Position numbers and translations under genes: made by a program
DNA from: Thermus scotoductus DSM 8553
Lineage (GTDB): Bacteria > Deinococcota > Deinococci > Deinococcales > Thermaceae
Reading direction: 5' to 3'
DNA: 43,102 nucleotides
Assembly (NCBI RefSeq): GCF_000381045.1
Contig: NZ_KB905747.1
Span: 1 to 43,102, forward strand
The notes under the pieces: model-generated
What the model was told of the DNA's origin: nothing
The model's database searches: none
What the model saw: the letters and a program-made list of their open reading frames with translations, nothing else
In this document: piece by piece, positions 34,743 to 43,102 of the stretch
How positions within the stretch are numbered: the stretch's first letter is position 1
Layout: every line of letters starts with the position of its first letter

Positions 34743-35475
34743 GCGGCCTCCCCATGAGGTGGGCCACCCGCACCCCTGGGCCGTAGAGGTTTTGCAGAAG
34801 GGCTTCCGTGAGCACCGCCTCCGGCCTTCCTTCCGCCAAAAGCCGTCCCCCTTTCAACACCGCCACCCGTCCGGCCAAAGCCGCCTGGTTGGGGTCGTGA
34901 AGGACGGAAAGAATCCCCATCCCCTTGGCAACCAGGTTTTGGAAGAGGGCCAGAAGCCCACCCTGGTATTCCAGGTCCAGGAAGGTGGTGGGTTCGTCCA
35001 GAAGGAGGTAGCGGGGCCTAGCCGCCAGGGCCCGGGCCAGAAGAACCCGCTGGCGCTCCCCGCCGGAAAGGCTGCCCAGGTACCGGCCCCGGAAACGGGA
35101 AGCCCCCGTAACCTCCAAAGCCCACTCCACCGCTTCCACATCCTCCCGCCCTTCCCGCCCCCAAAGGCCCAGGTGGGGAAGCCTTCCTAAGCGCACCACC
35201 TCCTCCACCAAGAGCCCCTCCGGGTAGGGGCCTCCCTGGGGCAGGTAGGCGAGGAGCCGGCCCCGGGCATAGCTTCCATAGGCCCGAAGGGGCTTTCCCT
35301 CCAGAAAGACCCCCCCTGCCCTGGGCCGGAGGAGCCCCGCCATAACCCTCAGAAGGGTGCTCTTCCCCGATCCATTGGGGCCCAAAAGGGCCACCCACTC
35401 CCCCGGCCTTACGGCCAGGCCCACCCCTAAGAGGGCATAGGGCCCCACGATCCCCTTGGCCTCAAGCCCTTCCAC
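34723..35475 (-). CDS. btuD: Cobalamin/iron-siderophore ABC ATPase
   Basis: A 250-residue ATPase of the FecE/BtuD type. It has Walker A LLGPNGSGKSTLLRVMAGLL, the Q-loop LLAYLPQGGPYPEG, signature YLGSLSGGERQRVLLARAL, Walker B RYLLLDEPTTFLDLEYQ and switch SVLHDPNQAAL. The family also includes iron-chelate importers, but the upstream riboswitch makes B12 the likely cargo. It overlaps btuC by 14 nt and the unknown 103-residue gene by 20 nt. Confidence 0.88.
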   Translation of the reverse strand: MEGLEAKGIVGPYALLGVGLAVRPGEWVALLGPNGSGKSTLLRVMAGLLRPRAGGVFLEGKPLRAYGSYARGRLLAYLPQGGPYPEGLLVEEVVRLGRLPHLGLWGREGREDVEAVEWALEVTGASRFRGRYLGSLSGGERQRVLLARALAARPRYLLLDEPTTFLDLEYQGGLLALFQNLVAKGMGILSVLHDPNQAALAGRVAVLKGGRLLAEGRPEAVLTEALLQNLYGPGVRVAHLMGRPHVYLDG

Positions 35476-36490
35476 GCCGCCTCCACATCAGGTACAGGAA
35501 GAATGGCCCCCCAAGAAGAGTGGTCACCACCCCCACGGGAAGCTCCGCCGGTCGGGTGAGGGTGCGGGCCAAAAGGTCGGCCAGAGCCAAAAGGGCCGCC
35601 CCTCCCAAAGCGGAAGCCGGCAAGAGCAGCCGGTAGTCCTCCCCCAGGAAGCGCCTCAGGAGGTGGGGGGTGATGAGGCCCACAAAGCCAATGATCCCCG
35701 CTTGGGCCACGGCGGCGGCCACCAGGAGGCTTGCGGCCAGGAGGAGAAGAAGCTTCAGGCCCTCGAGGGGCAATCCCAGGCTCTTGGCCACATCCTCCCC
35801 CAGCTGCAAGGCATTCAGGACCCGCCCCAGAAGCAGGAGGGGTGGAAAGGCCACCAGGAAGAAGAGGAGCAAGGCCTTCACCCCCGGCCAGCCCAAAAAG
35901 GCCAGGTTGCCCAGGGTGTAGGCGAAGACCGCCCGCACCCGGTCGGCATCCTGGAGCATCAGGTAAGTGGTGGCCCCGGTCAGGACGCTCCCCACCACGA
36001 CCCCGGCCAGCACCAGCTCCCCCGTGCGGGCGGCACCCCCCGCCAAGACCAAGGTGACCAGGGTAGCCAGAAGGGCACCGAAAAAGCCGAACAAGGTGGC
36101 GGAAAGGGGTAGGCTTTGGAAAACGGCGTGCTGGGCAAAGGCAGGGGAAAGCCCCCCGAGAAAAGCCGCCAAGAGGGTCACGGCAAAGGCCGCCCCCGCC
36201 GCCGAGCCCATGAGGTAGGGGTCGGCCAAGGGGTTGCGGAAAAGCCCTTGGAAGCTGGCTCCCGCCACCCCCAAGGCCGCCCCCACCAGCATGCCCCCTA
36301 GGACCCTGGGAAGCCGCATTTCGGTAACGATGGGATTCTCCTTCAGGCCCAAGAGGGCGGAAACCACCTCGCCCACCGGGAGGCTGACCGCCCCCAAGGC
36401 TACCCCCAGCACCAAAGCCAGGAGGAGAAGGAAAACCAGCCAAAGGAAGACCAGGCTTCGCTTAAGGGCTAGGGGAAGGGCCTGGGTCAT
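35462..36490 (-). CDS. btuC: Cobalamin ABC transporter permease (FecCD family)
   Basis: A 342-residue membrane protein with about ten helices. The first is in SLVFLWLVFLLLLALVLGVALG. Family motifs include RLPRVLGGMLVGAALGVAGASFQGLFRNPLADPYLMG and GFVGLITPHLLRRFLGEDYR, the loop that contacts the ATPase. The C-terminus (LPVGVVTTLLGGPFFLYLM) is also characteristic. It forms a dimer with BtuD below and receives cargo from BtuF. btuF stops 3 nt before its ATG. The B12 assignment again comes from the riboswitch. Confidence 0.9.
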   Translation of the reverse strand: MTQALPLALKRSLVFLWLVFLLLLALVLGVALGAVSLPVGEVVSALLGLKENPIVTEMRLPRVLGGMLVGAALGVAGASFQGLFRNPLADPYLMGSAAGAAFAVTLLAAFLGGLSPAFAQHAVFQSLPLSATLFGFFGALLATLVTLVLAGGAARTGELVLAGVVVGSVLTGATTYLMLQDADRVRAVFAYTLGNLAFLGWPGVKALLLFFLVAFPPLLLLGRVLNALQLGEDVAKSLGLPLEGLKLLLLLAASLLVAAAVAQAGIIGFVGLITPHLLRRFLGEDYRLLLPASALGGAALLALADLLARTLTRPAELPVGVVTTLLGGPFFLYLMWRRRGRA

Positions 36491-36493
36491 GGC

Positions 36494-37348
36494 CTAGCGC
36501 CCGTGGAAGCAATCCACCAGAAGCCTCAAGCCCTGGGCCACCCGAGGACCTGGGCGGGAAAGGAGGCTATCCTGGCCCCCGGTAAACACGCAGATGCGCC
36601 CAGTCTGCACCGCCTTCACCCGGCTCCAGCCAGGCCTGGCCCGGATGGTTTCCAGGGCACCCGGGTAGGTGGCCACGATCACCTCGGGGTTTTTCTCCAC
36701 CACGAACTCGGGGGCGATCTTGGGGAAAAGACCCAGCTCCTTGGGGATGATGTTCACCCCCCGGGCCTTTTGGATCAGCACCCCGATGAAGCTCTCGGGC
36801 CCTACGGTGTAGGGGGTGGGGTCAATCTCGTAGTAAACCCGGGGCCGGGTCTTGGCCTTGGCCGCCCGGGATTCCTCCTGGTATACCTCCCGCTGGATCT
36901 GGGCCACCAGGCGCTCCGCCTGGGCCTCGAGGCCAAGAAGCTTCCCCAGGGTACGGGTGGTGCGGAAGATATCCTCGTAGGTCTCAGTGCGCACCGCATA
37001 CACCGTTAGGCCCGCCCGCTCCAGGGTCTCATAGAGCCGGCCGTACTTGGAAACCAGGACCAGGTCCGGCTTCAGGGAAACGATGAGCTCGGGGTTGGGG
37101 TTGTAAAGCCCCCCGGCCTTGGGCAGGGCCTTCACCCTCTCGGGCCAGTCGGAGTAGTTGTCGGTGGCCACGATGCGATCGCAGGCCCCGAGGGCGCACA
37201 CCGTTTCCGTCACCGATGGGAGCATGGTAACGATGCGCTTTGGGGGTGCCTTGACCGTGACCGTGCGCCCTAGGTCGTCGGTGAGGGTTAAGGGAAAAGC
37301 GAAGGCCAAGGCCAAAAGGACCGAAAGAACCGCCCAAACTCTCTTCAT
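36494..37348 (-). CDS. btuF: Cobalamin-binding protein BtuF
   Basis: A 284-residue periplasmic class III solute-binding protein. The signal peptide is MKRVWAVLSVLLALAFAFPL. Mature motifs are TDDLGRTVTVKAPPKRIVTMLPSVTETVCALGA and YNPNPELIVSLKPDLVLVS. The C-terminal lobe has GGQDSLLSRPGPRVAQGLRLL. Cys residues in VCALGACDR could bond, which is unusual for the family. ATG 37348 follows AGGGAGGTAGGC; a longer frame would remove the signal peptide start and is rejected. It is first in the operon after the cobalamin riboswitch and its terminator. Confidence 0.88.
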   Translation of the reverse strand: MKRVWAVLSVLLALAFAFPLTLTDDLGRTVTVKAPPKRIVTMLPSVTETVCALGACDRIVATDNYSDWPERVKALPKAGGLYNPNPELIVSLKPDLVLVSKYGRLYETLERAGLTVYAVRTETYEDIFRTTRTLGKLLGLEAQAERLVAQIQREVYQEESRAAKAKTRPRVYYEIDPTPYTVGPESFIGVLIQKARGVNIIPKELGLFPKIAPEFVVEKNPEVIVATYPGALETIRARPGWSRVKAVQTGRICVFTGGQDSLLSRPGPRVAQGLRLLVDCFHGR

Positions 37349-37394
37349 GCCTACCTCCCTAAGGCCGCTAGGGCCAGGCCCGGGGGAGGTAGGG

Positions 37395-37421
37395 AAAACC
37401 CCTGCCGGAAAGCGGCAGAGG
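37395..37421 (-). terminator. Riboswitch expression-platform terminator
   Basis: On the minus strand CCTCTGCCG pairs with CGGCAGGGG (one G-U pair) around a 5-nt loop and is followed by TTTT. It lies 74 nt downstream of the aptamer and 46 nt before btuF, as expected for transcription termination when B12 is bound. Confidence 0.75.
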
Positions 37422-37494
37422 CGCAAATGGCTTTGCAAACCCCCATCGCTCCCCCATCCGCGTGAGGTGCCCGCCTAAGGGGTTTGGCGGGCGG

Positions 37495-37605
37495 CCCTGG
37501 CAGGTATTCGGGCTTCCGGCCTGCGAAGTTTAAGCTTAAAGAATGGCCGGTTACCGTTGCGGGACAGCGCCGGACTTGCACCGGACTTCCCCACTTTAAG
37601 CCTGG
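37495..37605 (-). promoter_or_regulatory. Cobalamin (adenosylcobalamin-type) riboswitch
   Basis: The minus strand carries the conserved core GGTGCAAGTCCGGCGCTG, then TCCCGCAACGGTAA. The B12-box-like GCCGGAAGCCCGAATACCTGCC pattern follows (B12 box complement at 37499-37509). A further stem GCCCGCC/GGCGGGC (37469-37492) lies between aptamer and terminator and may be the switching helix. It controls btuF, btuC, btuD and the 103-residue gene. Ends are approximate. Confidence 0.9.
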
Positions 37606-37700
37606 ACTACGCGCCCAGGCACCAGGGCAACGGACCTGGCTTTGAGGCCCTAGCGGGCCTTAAGGCCAGGCTAAGCCTAATGGGGCAAAAAGGCAAGGGC

Positions 37701-37729
37701 TTGACACATTCGGGGACGGGTGATTTACT
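37701..37729 (+). promoter_or_regulatory. Promoter of the ROK regulator
   Basis: Exact TTGACA (37701-37706), a 17-bp spacer and TTTACT (37724-37729) make the best promoter in the window. It lies 43 bp before the ROK start codon. Confidence 0.75.
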
Positions 37730-37749
37730 TAGTCCCGAGAACGAACTAA
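37729..37749. promoter_or_regulatory. Candidate ROK/XylR-like operator
   Basis: TTAGT (37729-37733) and ACTAA (37745-37749) form an inverted repeat with an 11-bp spacer that overlaps the -10 box. The arms resemble the TTAGTTT/AAACTAA arms of XylR-type operators. Autoregulation is inferred. Confidence 0.5.
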
Positions 37750-37772
37750 AGGGCAAAGGGAAAAGAACTGGG

Positions 37773-38864
37773 ATGCGCAAAGGGGACACGCAGGAAATCC
37801 GCAGGCTCAACCGCCGGGCTATTCTGGCCCACCTGAGGCGGGGCCCCCTTACCCGGGCGGACCTTTCCCGGCTTACCGGTTTGGCTAAAAGCGCGGTAAG
37901 CCGCCTGGTGGATGAGCTTTTACAGGAGGGCCTTCTGGAGGAAGGGGCCTTTACCTCTCCCCCCGTGGGCCGGCCCGGCACCCTCTTGCACCTACGCCCT
38001 GGCGCCCGCTTTGCCCTAGGCGCGGAACTGGGGGTGGAGGAAACCGTCCTTCTGGCCCTGGACTGGCGGGGAGAGGTTCTATGGGCCAAGGAATGGAGCC
38101 ACCCCCGGGAGGCCGGTCCCAGGGAACGTCTGGAACGGCTTCTGCAGGAGATTCTTCCCCATGTACCGGGGCCCTTGGGCCTGGGGTTCACCCTGCCTGG
38201 GGTGGTGGTGGAGGACCGGCTCCTCCTGGCCCCCAACCTGGGCTGGAAAAACCTGGACCTCCGGCCCCTGCTTTCCCACTTTCCCCTGCCCACGGCCTTG
38301 GAAAACGATGCCAAGGCCTCGGCCCTGTCCGAGGTCTTCTTTCACGGCGAGGCTAACCTCGCCTACCTGGTGCTCAGCACGGGCTTGGGAATCGGGGTGG
38401 TATCGGATAGCCGGATCCTGCGGGGAGCGGGTGGGGCCGCTGGGGAGCTGGGCCACTGGCTCGGCCAGGGGCACAAGCCCTGCGCCTGCGGCCGGGTGGG
38501 GTGCCTGGAAACCGAACTGGGCCTCGGTGCCCTCTTGGAGCATTACCGGTCCCTGGGCGGAAAGGCGGGGGCCCTCGAGGCCCTGCTCCAGCAGGCCAAG
38601 CAGGGGGAGGCTTTGGCCCTCGAGGCCATCCATCATCTGGGCGAGGCCTTGGGGCGGTTCCTCGCCAACCTGGCGGTGGCCTACGACCCGGCCCGGGTGG
38701 TCATAGGGGGCAAGGCAGCCGAGTTCTTCCCCTACCTGGAGCAATCCTTGCGCCAGTCCTTGGCGGCCCATGCCTTCCTGGAAGCCCATCGTTCCTTGCC
38801 CGTGCAACCTTCCCTTTATGGTCACCTGCCCCGGCGGTGGGTGGGGCTAGCCTCTTTTTGGTGA
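37773..38864 (+). CDS. ROK family transcriptional regulator
   Basis: A 363-residue ROK repressor. The N-terminal winged helix is EIRRLNRRAILAHLRRGP, LSRLTGLAKSAVSRLVDELL. The sugar-binding/kinase-like domain has LGAELGVEETVLLALD and ENDAKASALSEVFFHG. The zinc motif lies in GHKPCACGRVGCLET (CxCGxxGC), and RVVIGGKAAEFF is near the end. ATG 37773 is preferred; the upstream frame is antisense to the riboswitch. The gene lies before the sugar transporter genes on the same strand and probably controls them in response to a sugar. Confidence 0.88.
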   Translation: MRKGDTQEIRRLNRRAILAHLRRGPLTRADLSRLTGLAKSAVSRLVDELLQEGLLEEGAFTSPPVGRPGTLLHLRPGARFALGAELGVEETVLLALDWRGEVLWAKEWSHPREAGPRERLERLLQEILPHVPGPLGLGFTLPGVVVEDRLLLAPNLGWKNLDLRPLLSHFPLPTALENDAKASALSEVFFHGEANLAYLVLSTGLGIGVVSDSRILRGAGGAAGELGHWLGQGHKPCACGRVGCLETELGLGALLEHYRSLGGKAGALEALLQQAKQGEALALEAIHHLGEALGRFLANLAVAYDPARVVIGGKAAEFFPYLEQSLRQSLAAHAFLEAHRSLPVQPSLYGHLPRRWVGLASFW

Positions 38865-38921
38865 GGTTTTTCGAGCTGGGCGGCCTGTGGGCGGAAAGCC
38901 CACGTCGCAATGGAGGTAGGT

Positions 38922-40157
38922 ATGAGGAAGTGGCTTTTGGCGATCGGCGTGGCCTTGGGGCTTAGCGCCCTGGCCCAGACGGGCAAGCTGGAGATCTTCT
39001 CCTGGTGGGCAGGGGATGAGGGACCGGCCCTCGAGGCCCTCATCCGGCTTTACAAGCAAAAGTACCCCGGCGTGGAGGTCATCAACGCCACGGTTACCGG
39101 CGGGGCCGGGGTGAACGCCAAGGCGGTCCTGAAGACCCGCATGCTGGGCGGTGACCCGCCCGATACCTTCCAGGTGCACGCCGGGCAGGAACTCATCGGC
39201 ACCTGGGTGGTGGCCGACCGCATGGAGGACCTCACCAGCCTCTTCCGGCAGGAGGGTTGGCTCCAAGCCTTCCCCAAGGGCCTCATCGACCTCCTCTCCT
39301 ACAAGAGAGGCATCTGGAGCGTGCCCGTCAACATCCACCGCTCCAACGTCATGTGGTACATCCCCGCCAAGCTGAAGGAATGGGGGGTGACCCCGCCCAA
39401 GACCTGGGCGGAGTTCCTCGCCACCTGCCAGACCTTGAAGCGGAAGGGCCTTGAAGCACCCTTGGCCCTGGGCGAGAACTGGACCCAGCAGCACCTTTGG
39501 GAAAGCGTGGCCCTGGCCACCCTGGGAGCCGACGGCTGGAATAACCTCTGGAGCGGCAAGCTAAAGTTCACCGACCCCAAGGCGGTGGCCGTATGGGAAA
39601 CCTTTGGCAAGGTGCTGGATTGCGCCAACAAGGACGCCGCGGGGCTTTCCTGGCAACAGGCGGTGGACCGGGTAGTCCAGGGCAAGGCCGCTTTCAACAT
39701 CATGGGCGACTGGGCCGCCGGCTACATGAGCACCACGCTGAAGCTGAAGCCCGGTGTGGACTTCGCCTGGGCCCCCTCCCCCGGCACCCAAGGGGTCTTC
39801 ATGATGCTCTCCGACTCCTTTGGCCTCCCCAAGGGAGCCAAGAACCGGCAAAACGCCATCAACTGGCTCAAGCTGGTGGGCTCCAAGGAGGGCCAGGACA
39901 CCTTTAACCCCCTGAAGGGCTCCATCTCCGCCCGGCTGGACTCCGACCCCGCCAAGTACAACGCCTACGGCCAGTCGGCCATGAAGGACTGGAAGTCCAA
40001 CCGCATCGTGGGCTCTTTGGTCCACGGGGCAGTGGCACCCGAAAGCTTCATGAGCCAGTTCGGCACCGTGATGGAGATCTTCCTGCAGACCAAGAGCCCC
40101 CAGGCGGCCGCCAACGCCGCCCAGGCCATCGCCAACCAGGTGGGCTTGGGCCGCTAA
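38922..40157 (+). CDS. Sugar ABC transporter solute-binding protein (glucose-binding-like)
   Basis: A 411-residue CUT1-type periplasmic receptor. The signal peptide is [19 protein letters not shown]. Mature motifs are [19 protein letters not shown] and [33 protein letters not shown] and [16 protein letters not shown] follow, then [12 protein letters not shown]. It closely resembles the Thermus glucose/galactose-binding protein, so glucose, galactose or mannose is the likely ligand. ATG 38922 follows TGGAGGTAGGT. A 12-bp terminator hairpin follows the gene, which would make receptor mRNA more abundant than permease mRNA. A GTGGGC/GCCCAC hairpin lies before it. Confidence 0.88.
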   Translation: MRKWLLAIGVALGLSALAQTGKLEIFSWWAGDEGPALEALIRLYKQKYPGVEVINATVTGGAGVNAKAVLKTRMLGGDPPDTFQVHAGQELIGTWVVADRMEDLTSLFRQEGWLQAFPKGLIDLLSYKRGIWSVPVNIHRSNVMWYIPAKLKEWGVTPPKTWAEFLATCQTLKRKGLEAPLALGENWTQQHLWESVALATLGADGWNNLWSGKLKFTDPKAVAVWETFGKVLDCANKDAAGLSWQQAVDRVVQGKAAFNIMGDWAAGYMSTTLKLKPGVDFAWAPSPGTQGVFMMLSDSFGLPKGAKNRQNAINWLKLVGSKEGQDTFNPLKGSISARLDSDPAKYNAYGQSAMKDWKSNRIVGSLVHGAVAPESFMSQFGTVMEIFLQTKSPQAAANAAQAIANQVGLGR

Positions 40158-40166
40158 GCTTCCTCG

Positions 40167-40198
40167 GCCCGTGGGGGCAAAAGCCCCCACGGGCTTTT
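40167..40198 (+). terminator. Attenuator between receptor and permease genes
   Basis: A perfect 12-bp stem GCCCGTGGGGGC / GCCCCCACGGGC (40167-40178, 40183-40194) with an AAAA loop and TTTT tail. It lies directly after the receptor stop, before the permease ATG at 40210. Partial termination here would lower permease expression. Confidence 0.85.
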
Positions 40199-40209
40199 CC
40201 GGAGAGAGC

Positions 40210-41319
40210 ATGCGCGACCGGATCGTAGCCTTCCTGGTCCTCCTCCCCTCCTTGGTGGCCGTGGGCATCTTCGTCTACGGCTTCATCGGGCAAAACCTCT
40301 GGGTTTCCCTCACCGACTGGGGAAAGAACCCAGCCCAGGCCCTGGCCCTGAGGCCAGAGCTCCACTTCGTGGGCCTGGAAAACTACCGTGAACTCTTCAC
40401 CGGCTTCGTGGACGTGCGTTTCCGCCAAAGCGTGGTCAACCTCATCTTCTTCACCCTCTTTTTCATGGGGGGAAGCCTGGGCCTAGGCCTCCTCCTGGCC
40501 ATGGCCCTGGACCGCGGGCCCAAGGGAGAAGGCCTTTTCCGCACCGTCTTCCTCTTTCCCATGGCCCTCTCCTTCGTAGTCACCGGCACCATCTGGCGCT
40601 GGCTCTTGCAGCCCCAAGGTGGGATCAACGTCCTGCCCACCCTCTTTGGCCTACCCCCCTTCCACTTCCCCTGGCTCACCACCAGGCAGCAGACCTGGGT
40701 CTTTGACTGGAACCAACTGCCCTTTTACACCGCCTTGGCGGTGGGCCTAACCCTCTTGTACGTGGCTTGGAAAGCCCACCAGGAAGGGGAAAGGAAGCGG
40801 CTTTTCTGGAGCCTGTTGTCCAGCGGGGTCCTCCTGGTTTGGGCCTTCACCCTGGGCAGGACCACCCACCTTCTCCCCTACCCCGAGCCCCACGGCTTCA
40901 GCCTAGCCCTGGTGGGGGTGATTCTGGCGGCGGTCTGGCAGATGTCCGGCTACACCATGGCCCTTTATCTGGCGGGTCTAAGGGGAATCCCCGTGGAGGT
41001 GCTGGAAGCGGCCAAGGTGGACGGGGCCAGCGAGTGGCAGACCTACCGGCACGTCATCCTTCCCCTCCTCGCCCCCATCACCCTTTCCGCCATGATCGTC
41101 CTGGGGCACATCGCCCTGAAGATCTTTGACCTCATCTTCGCCATGGCCGGGTTGGATTACGCCCCCACCGATGTACCCGCCATCTACATGTACCTCCTCG
41201 CCTTCCGCGGCAACCAGTTCGCCAAGGGGGCGGCCATCGGCATACTCCTCTTGCTCTTGGTGGCCTTGGTGGTCATCCCCTACCTGGTAAGCCAGCTTCG
41301 GAAGGAGGTCAGGCGCTGA
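40210..41319 (+). CDS. Sugar ABC transporter permease 1 (MalF type)
   Basis: A 369-residue membrane protein with an extended first-half loop and about eight helices. N-terminal [20 protein letters not shown] is helix one. GENLYRELF-like segment [12 protein letters not shown] is typical of CUT1 permeases. The cytoplasmic EAA loop that docks the ATPase is [25 protein letters not shown]. The middle extra region ([24 protein letters not shown]) is longer than in MalF-class averages. The ATG at 40210 follows GGAGAGAG, after the attenuator. Its stop overlaps the second permease start. No ATPase gene follows. Confidence 0.9.
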   Translation: MRDRIVAFLVLLPSLVAVGIFVYGFIGQNLWVSLTDWGKNPAQALALRPELHFVGLENYRELFTGFVDVRFRQSVVNLIFFTLFFMGGSLGLGLLLAMALDRGPKGEGLFRTVFLFPMALSFVVTGTIWRWLLQPQGGINVLPTLFGLPPFHFPWLTTRQQTWVFDWNQLPFYTALAVGLTLLYVAWKAHQEGERKRLFWSLLSSGVLLVWAFTLGRTTHLLPYPEPHGFSLALVGVILAAVWQMSGYTMALYLAGLRGIPVEVLEAAKVDGASEWQTYRHVILPLLAPITLSAMIVLGHIALKIFDLIFAMAGLDYAPTDVPAIYMYLLAFRGNQFAKGAAIGILLLLLVALVVIPYLVSQLRKEVRR

Positions 41320-42125
41320 TGGGCCGGTTCTTCCTGTACGCCTTCTTACTCCTCGCCACCCTCTTCTTCCTTCTCCCCGTCTATCTGGTGATCCTCACCG
41401 CCCTGAAGGAACCCGCCAAGATTACCCTGGACACGGTCTGGCGCTGGCCGGACCCCGTGTACTGGGAAAGCTTCAAAATCGCCTGGGATGCCTTCCGGCC
41501 CAAGTTCCAAAACAGCGTGGTCCTGGCCCTTTCCGCCACGGCGCTGTCCGCCCTGGTGGGAGCCCTCAACGGCTACGTCCTGGCCAAGTGGCCCTTTAGG
41601 GGTTCTAACCTCCTGTTTGCCCTCATGCTCTTCGGGATGTTCATCCCCTACCAGAGCATCCTCATCCCCCTTTTCCAGTTCGTAAAGGCCATAGGCCTTT
41701 ACGGCACCCTATGGGGCCTCATCCTGGTCCACGTGGTCTACGGCATCCCCATCGTCACCCTTATCTTCAAGAACTACTACAGTGAAATCCCCGATGAGCT
41801 GGTGGAGGCTGCCCGCATAGACGGGGCAGGCTTCTTCGGCATCTTCCGCCACGTAATCCTGCCCCTTTCTGCCCCCGCCTTCGTGGTGGTGGCCATCTGG
41901 CAGTTCACCCAGATCTGGAACGAGTTCCTCTTCGCCGTGACCCTGACCCGGCCGGAAAGCCAGCCCATCACCGTGGCCCTGGCGCAACTGGCAGGCGGTG
42001 AGGCAGTGAAGTGGAACCTGCCCATGGCCGGGGCCATTCTGGCCGCTTTACCCACCCTTCTGGTCTACATCTTCCTGGGCCGGTACTTCCTTCGGGGGCT
42101 CCTGGCTGGCTCGGTAAAGGGGTAG
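41319..42125 (+). CDS. Sugar ABC transporter permease 2 (MalG type)
   Basis: A 268-residue membrane protein with six helices. It starts [33 protein letters not shown], the first helix of a CUT1 inner permease. The EAA loop is [51 protein letters not shown] and the [10 protein letters not shown] segments are also typical. It pairs with permease 1, overlapping it by one base (TGATG). The ATP-driving subunit must come from elsewhere; the ATPase at 4038-5168 is a candidate. Confidence 0.9.
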   Translation: MGRFFLYAFLLLATLFFLLPVYLVILTALKEPAKITLDTVWRWPDPVYWESFKIAWDAFRPKFQNSVVLALSATALSALVGALNGYVLAKWPFRGSNLLFALMLFGMFIPYQSILIPLFQFVKAIGLYGTLWGLILVHVVYGIPIVTLIFKNYYSEIPDELVEAARIDGAGFFGIFRHVILPLSAPAFVVVAIWQFTQIWNEFLFAVTLTRPESQPITVALAQLAGGEAVKWNLPMAGAILAALPTLLVYIFLGRYFLRGLLAGSVKG

Positions 42126-42134
42126 ACTCCTGCC

Positions 42135-43043
42135 ATGCGCGCCTGGGTGCAAGAACGCCTTCAAGGCCCCATGACCTTTAAGGAGATCCCCGACCCCACG
42201 CCGGGCCCGGGAGAGGTAGTGCTGGAAGTGGAGGCGGTGGGCCTGAACTTCGCCGACCACCTCATGCGGCTTGGCGGATACCTCACCCGGATTCATCCGC
42301 CCTTCGTGCCGGGCATGGAGGTGGTGGGCCGGGTGGAGGGGCGGCGCTTTGCCGCCTTGGTAGGGCATGGGGCCCTGGCGGAGAAGGTAGCCGTGCCCAG
42401 GGAAGCCCTTCTACCCGTGCCCGAGGGGCTCTCCCCGGAGGAGGCCGCCGCCTACCCGGTTTCCTTCCTCACCGCCTACCTGGCCCTGAGGCAGGCGGGG
42501 GCCAAGCCCGGGGAAAAGGTCCTGGTGCAGGCAGCGGCGGGAGCTTTGGGAACAGCTTCGGTGCAGGTGGCAAAGGCCATGGGCCTAAAGGTGCTGGCCT
42601 CCGCCTCGAGGCCCGAGAAGCTGGATCTTCCCCAGGCCCTGGGGGCTGAGGCCGTCGCCACCTATGCGGAGCTCCCCGAAAAGGCCAAGGCATTCGGCGG
42701 GGTGGATATCCTTCTGGAGGTGCGGGGTAACCAGCTGGAGGAAAGCCTTTCCCTTCTGAACCCAGGGGGAAGGCTGGTCTATATTGGGGCCGCCGAGGGA
42801 GAGGTGGCGCCCCTGAATCCCTTGCGCCTCATGCGGAGGAACCTCACGGTAATGGGCTTTTGGCTTGCTCCCCTCCTCAGGGAAAAAGCCCTGGTGCAGG
42901 AGGCCTTGCGGTTTCTCCTGCCCCGTTTGGGCAGGGAGCTCAAGCCCGTGGTGGGAAGGGTTTTCCCCTTCCCCGAGGCTGAAGCCGCCTTCCAAGCCCT
43001 CCTGGACCGGGGCCATGTGGGCAAGATCGTCGTCCGCCTTTAG
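42135..43043 (+). CDS. NADPH:quinone oxidoreductase (MDR family)
   Basis: A 302-residue medium-chain reductase of the zinc-free QOR/zeta-crystallin group. Motifs are GPGEVVLEVEAVGLNFADHLMRLGGY, VPGMEVVGRVEG, the NADPH fold VLVQAAAGALGTASVQVAKAMGLKVLA and GGRLVYIGAAEGE. No zinc-ligand cysteines are present. It matches the length and layout of the structurally known Thermus QOR. The ATG at 42135 comes 9 nt after the permease stop, so it may be co-transcribed. Its stop codon lies inside the right terminal repeat, whose shared block starts at 43039. Confidence 0.9.
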   Translation: MRAWVQERLQGPMTFKEIPDPTPGPGEVVLEVEAVGLNFADHLMRLGGYLTRIHPPFVPGMEVVGRVEGRRFAALVGHGALAEKVAVPREALLPVPEGLSPEEAAAYPVSFLTAYLALRQAGAKPGEKVLVQAAAGALGTASVQVAKAMGLKVLASASRPEKLDLPQALGAEAVATYAELPEKAKAFGGVDILLEVRGNQLEESLSLLNPGGRLVYIGAAEGEVAPLNPLRLMRRNLTVMGFWLAPLLREKALVQEALRFLLPRLGRELKPVVGRVFPFPEAEAAFQALLDRGHVGKIVVRL

Positions 43044-43102
43044 AGAAAAGAGGGGGTGTGGGGGAGCTATAATCCCCCGGTTTTTAAACCGGGGATACAT
43101 GG
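43039..43102 (-). repeat. Right copy of the inverted terminal repeat with hairpin
   Basis: 43039-43083 is the reverse complement of 57-101 with one mismatch. Here the outer arms are 2 nt apart: CCCCGGTTT-TT-AAACCGGGG (43075-43094), a perfect hairpin. TATAAT (43068-43073) lies inside. The qor stop codon is included in the repeat, so the repeat boundary falls at a gene end. Confidence 0.7.

Noticed and set aside
37557-37772. Upstream extension of the ROK regulator
   Set aside because: It is antisense to the cobalamin riboswitch and lies upstream of the regulator's own promoter.
43061-43102. Possible CRISPR leader and first repeat at the right end
   Set aside because: The hairpin is not followed by a spacer and does not match any Thermus CRISPR repeat I know; the same block occurs inverted at the left end.

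Overview
The window is a 43.1-kb, GC-rich (roughly two-thirds G+C by eye), very tightly packed piece of a Thermus-type chromosome. The evidence is the G/C-ending codon use, many overlapping start/stop codons, a bacterial type A RNase P RNA, and proteins that match Thermus families closely: a 192-residue thymidine kinase, a 302-residue quinone oxidoreductase, a glucose-binding-protein-like solute receptor, and CsaB next to a DUF5693 membrane protein. A 45-bp sequence appears once at each end in opposite orientation. The window therefore looks like a contig that stops in two copies of a dispersed repeat.

Layout. 122-3759 holds a TIGR01440 protein, a class V aminotransferase, a degenerate hydrogenase/complex I-like iron-sulfur protein, an unknown membrane protein and mscL. 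4038-8543 runs forward: a sugar ABC ATPase (ugpC/malK type), udk, a DUF5693 membrane protein and csaB. 8506-12691 is a reverse operon: miaA, gatA, a DEDDh exonuclease and an unknown protein. 12710-14517 holds hsp20, tdk, a possibly frameshifted small ORF, rpmE and a small membrane protein. rnpB lies at 14557-14930. 15116-29710 is the division and cell wall (dcw) cluster: mraZ, rsmH, ftsL, ftsI, murF, a lipoprotein of unknown function, mraY, murD, ftsW, murG, murC, murB, ftsQ, ftsA, ftsZ, then ruvC. 29713-34302 holds an NDUFA9-like NAD(P)-binding protein, a DUF72 protein, an MntR/DtxR regulator, a serine beta-lactamase-like hydrolase and an SDR reductase. 34431-37610 is a reverse B12-uptake operon under a cobalamin riboswitch. 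37773-42125 is a ROK regulator with a sugar ABC transporter that has no ATPase gene of its own. 42135-43043 is a quinone oxidoreductase.

How the genes work together. The dcw genes supply peptidoglycan precursors, lipid II and the divisome. They appear autoregulated by MraZ through a seven-copy GTGGG array. CsaB probably pyruvylates the cell-wall polymer that anchors the S-layer. The sugar transporter at 38922-42125 most likely borrows a shared ATPase, for which the gene at 4038-5168 is a good candidate. The SDR gene carries a site that fits the published PfmR operator consensus.

Points most worth following up: the NuoB/HycG-like protein that has lost all four cluster ligands, with a G9 tract in its candidate promoter and an 18-bp palindrome in its leader; the MraZ boxes that run into the mraZ start codon; the unknown lipoprotein inside the dcw operon; an unknown 103-residue protein in the B12 operon; a 15-bp inverted repeat between two start codons; and a strongly over-represented CCTCGAGG octamer.
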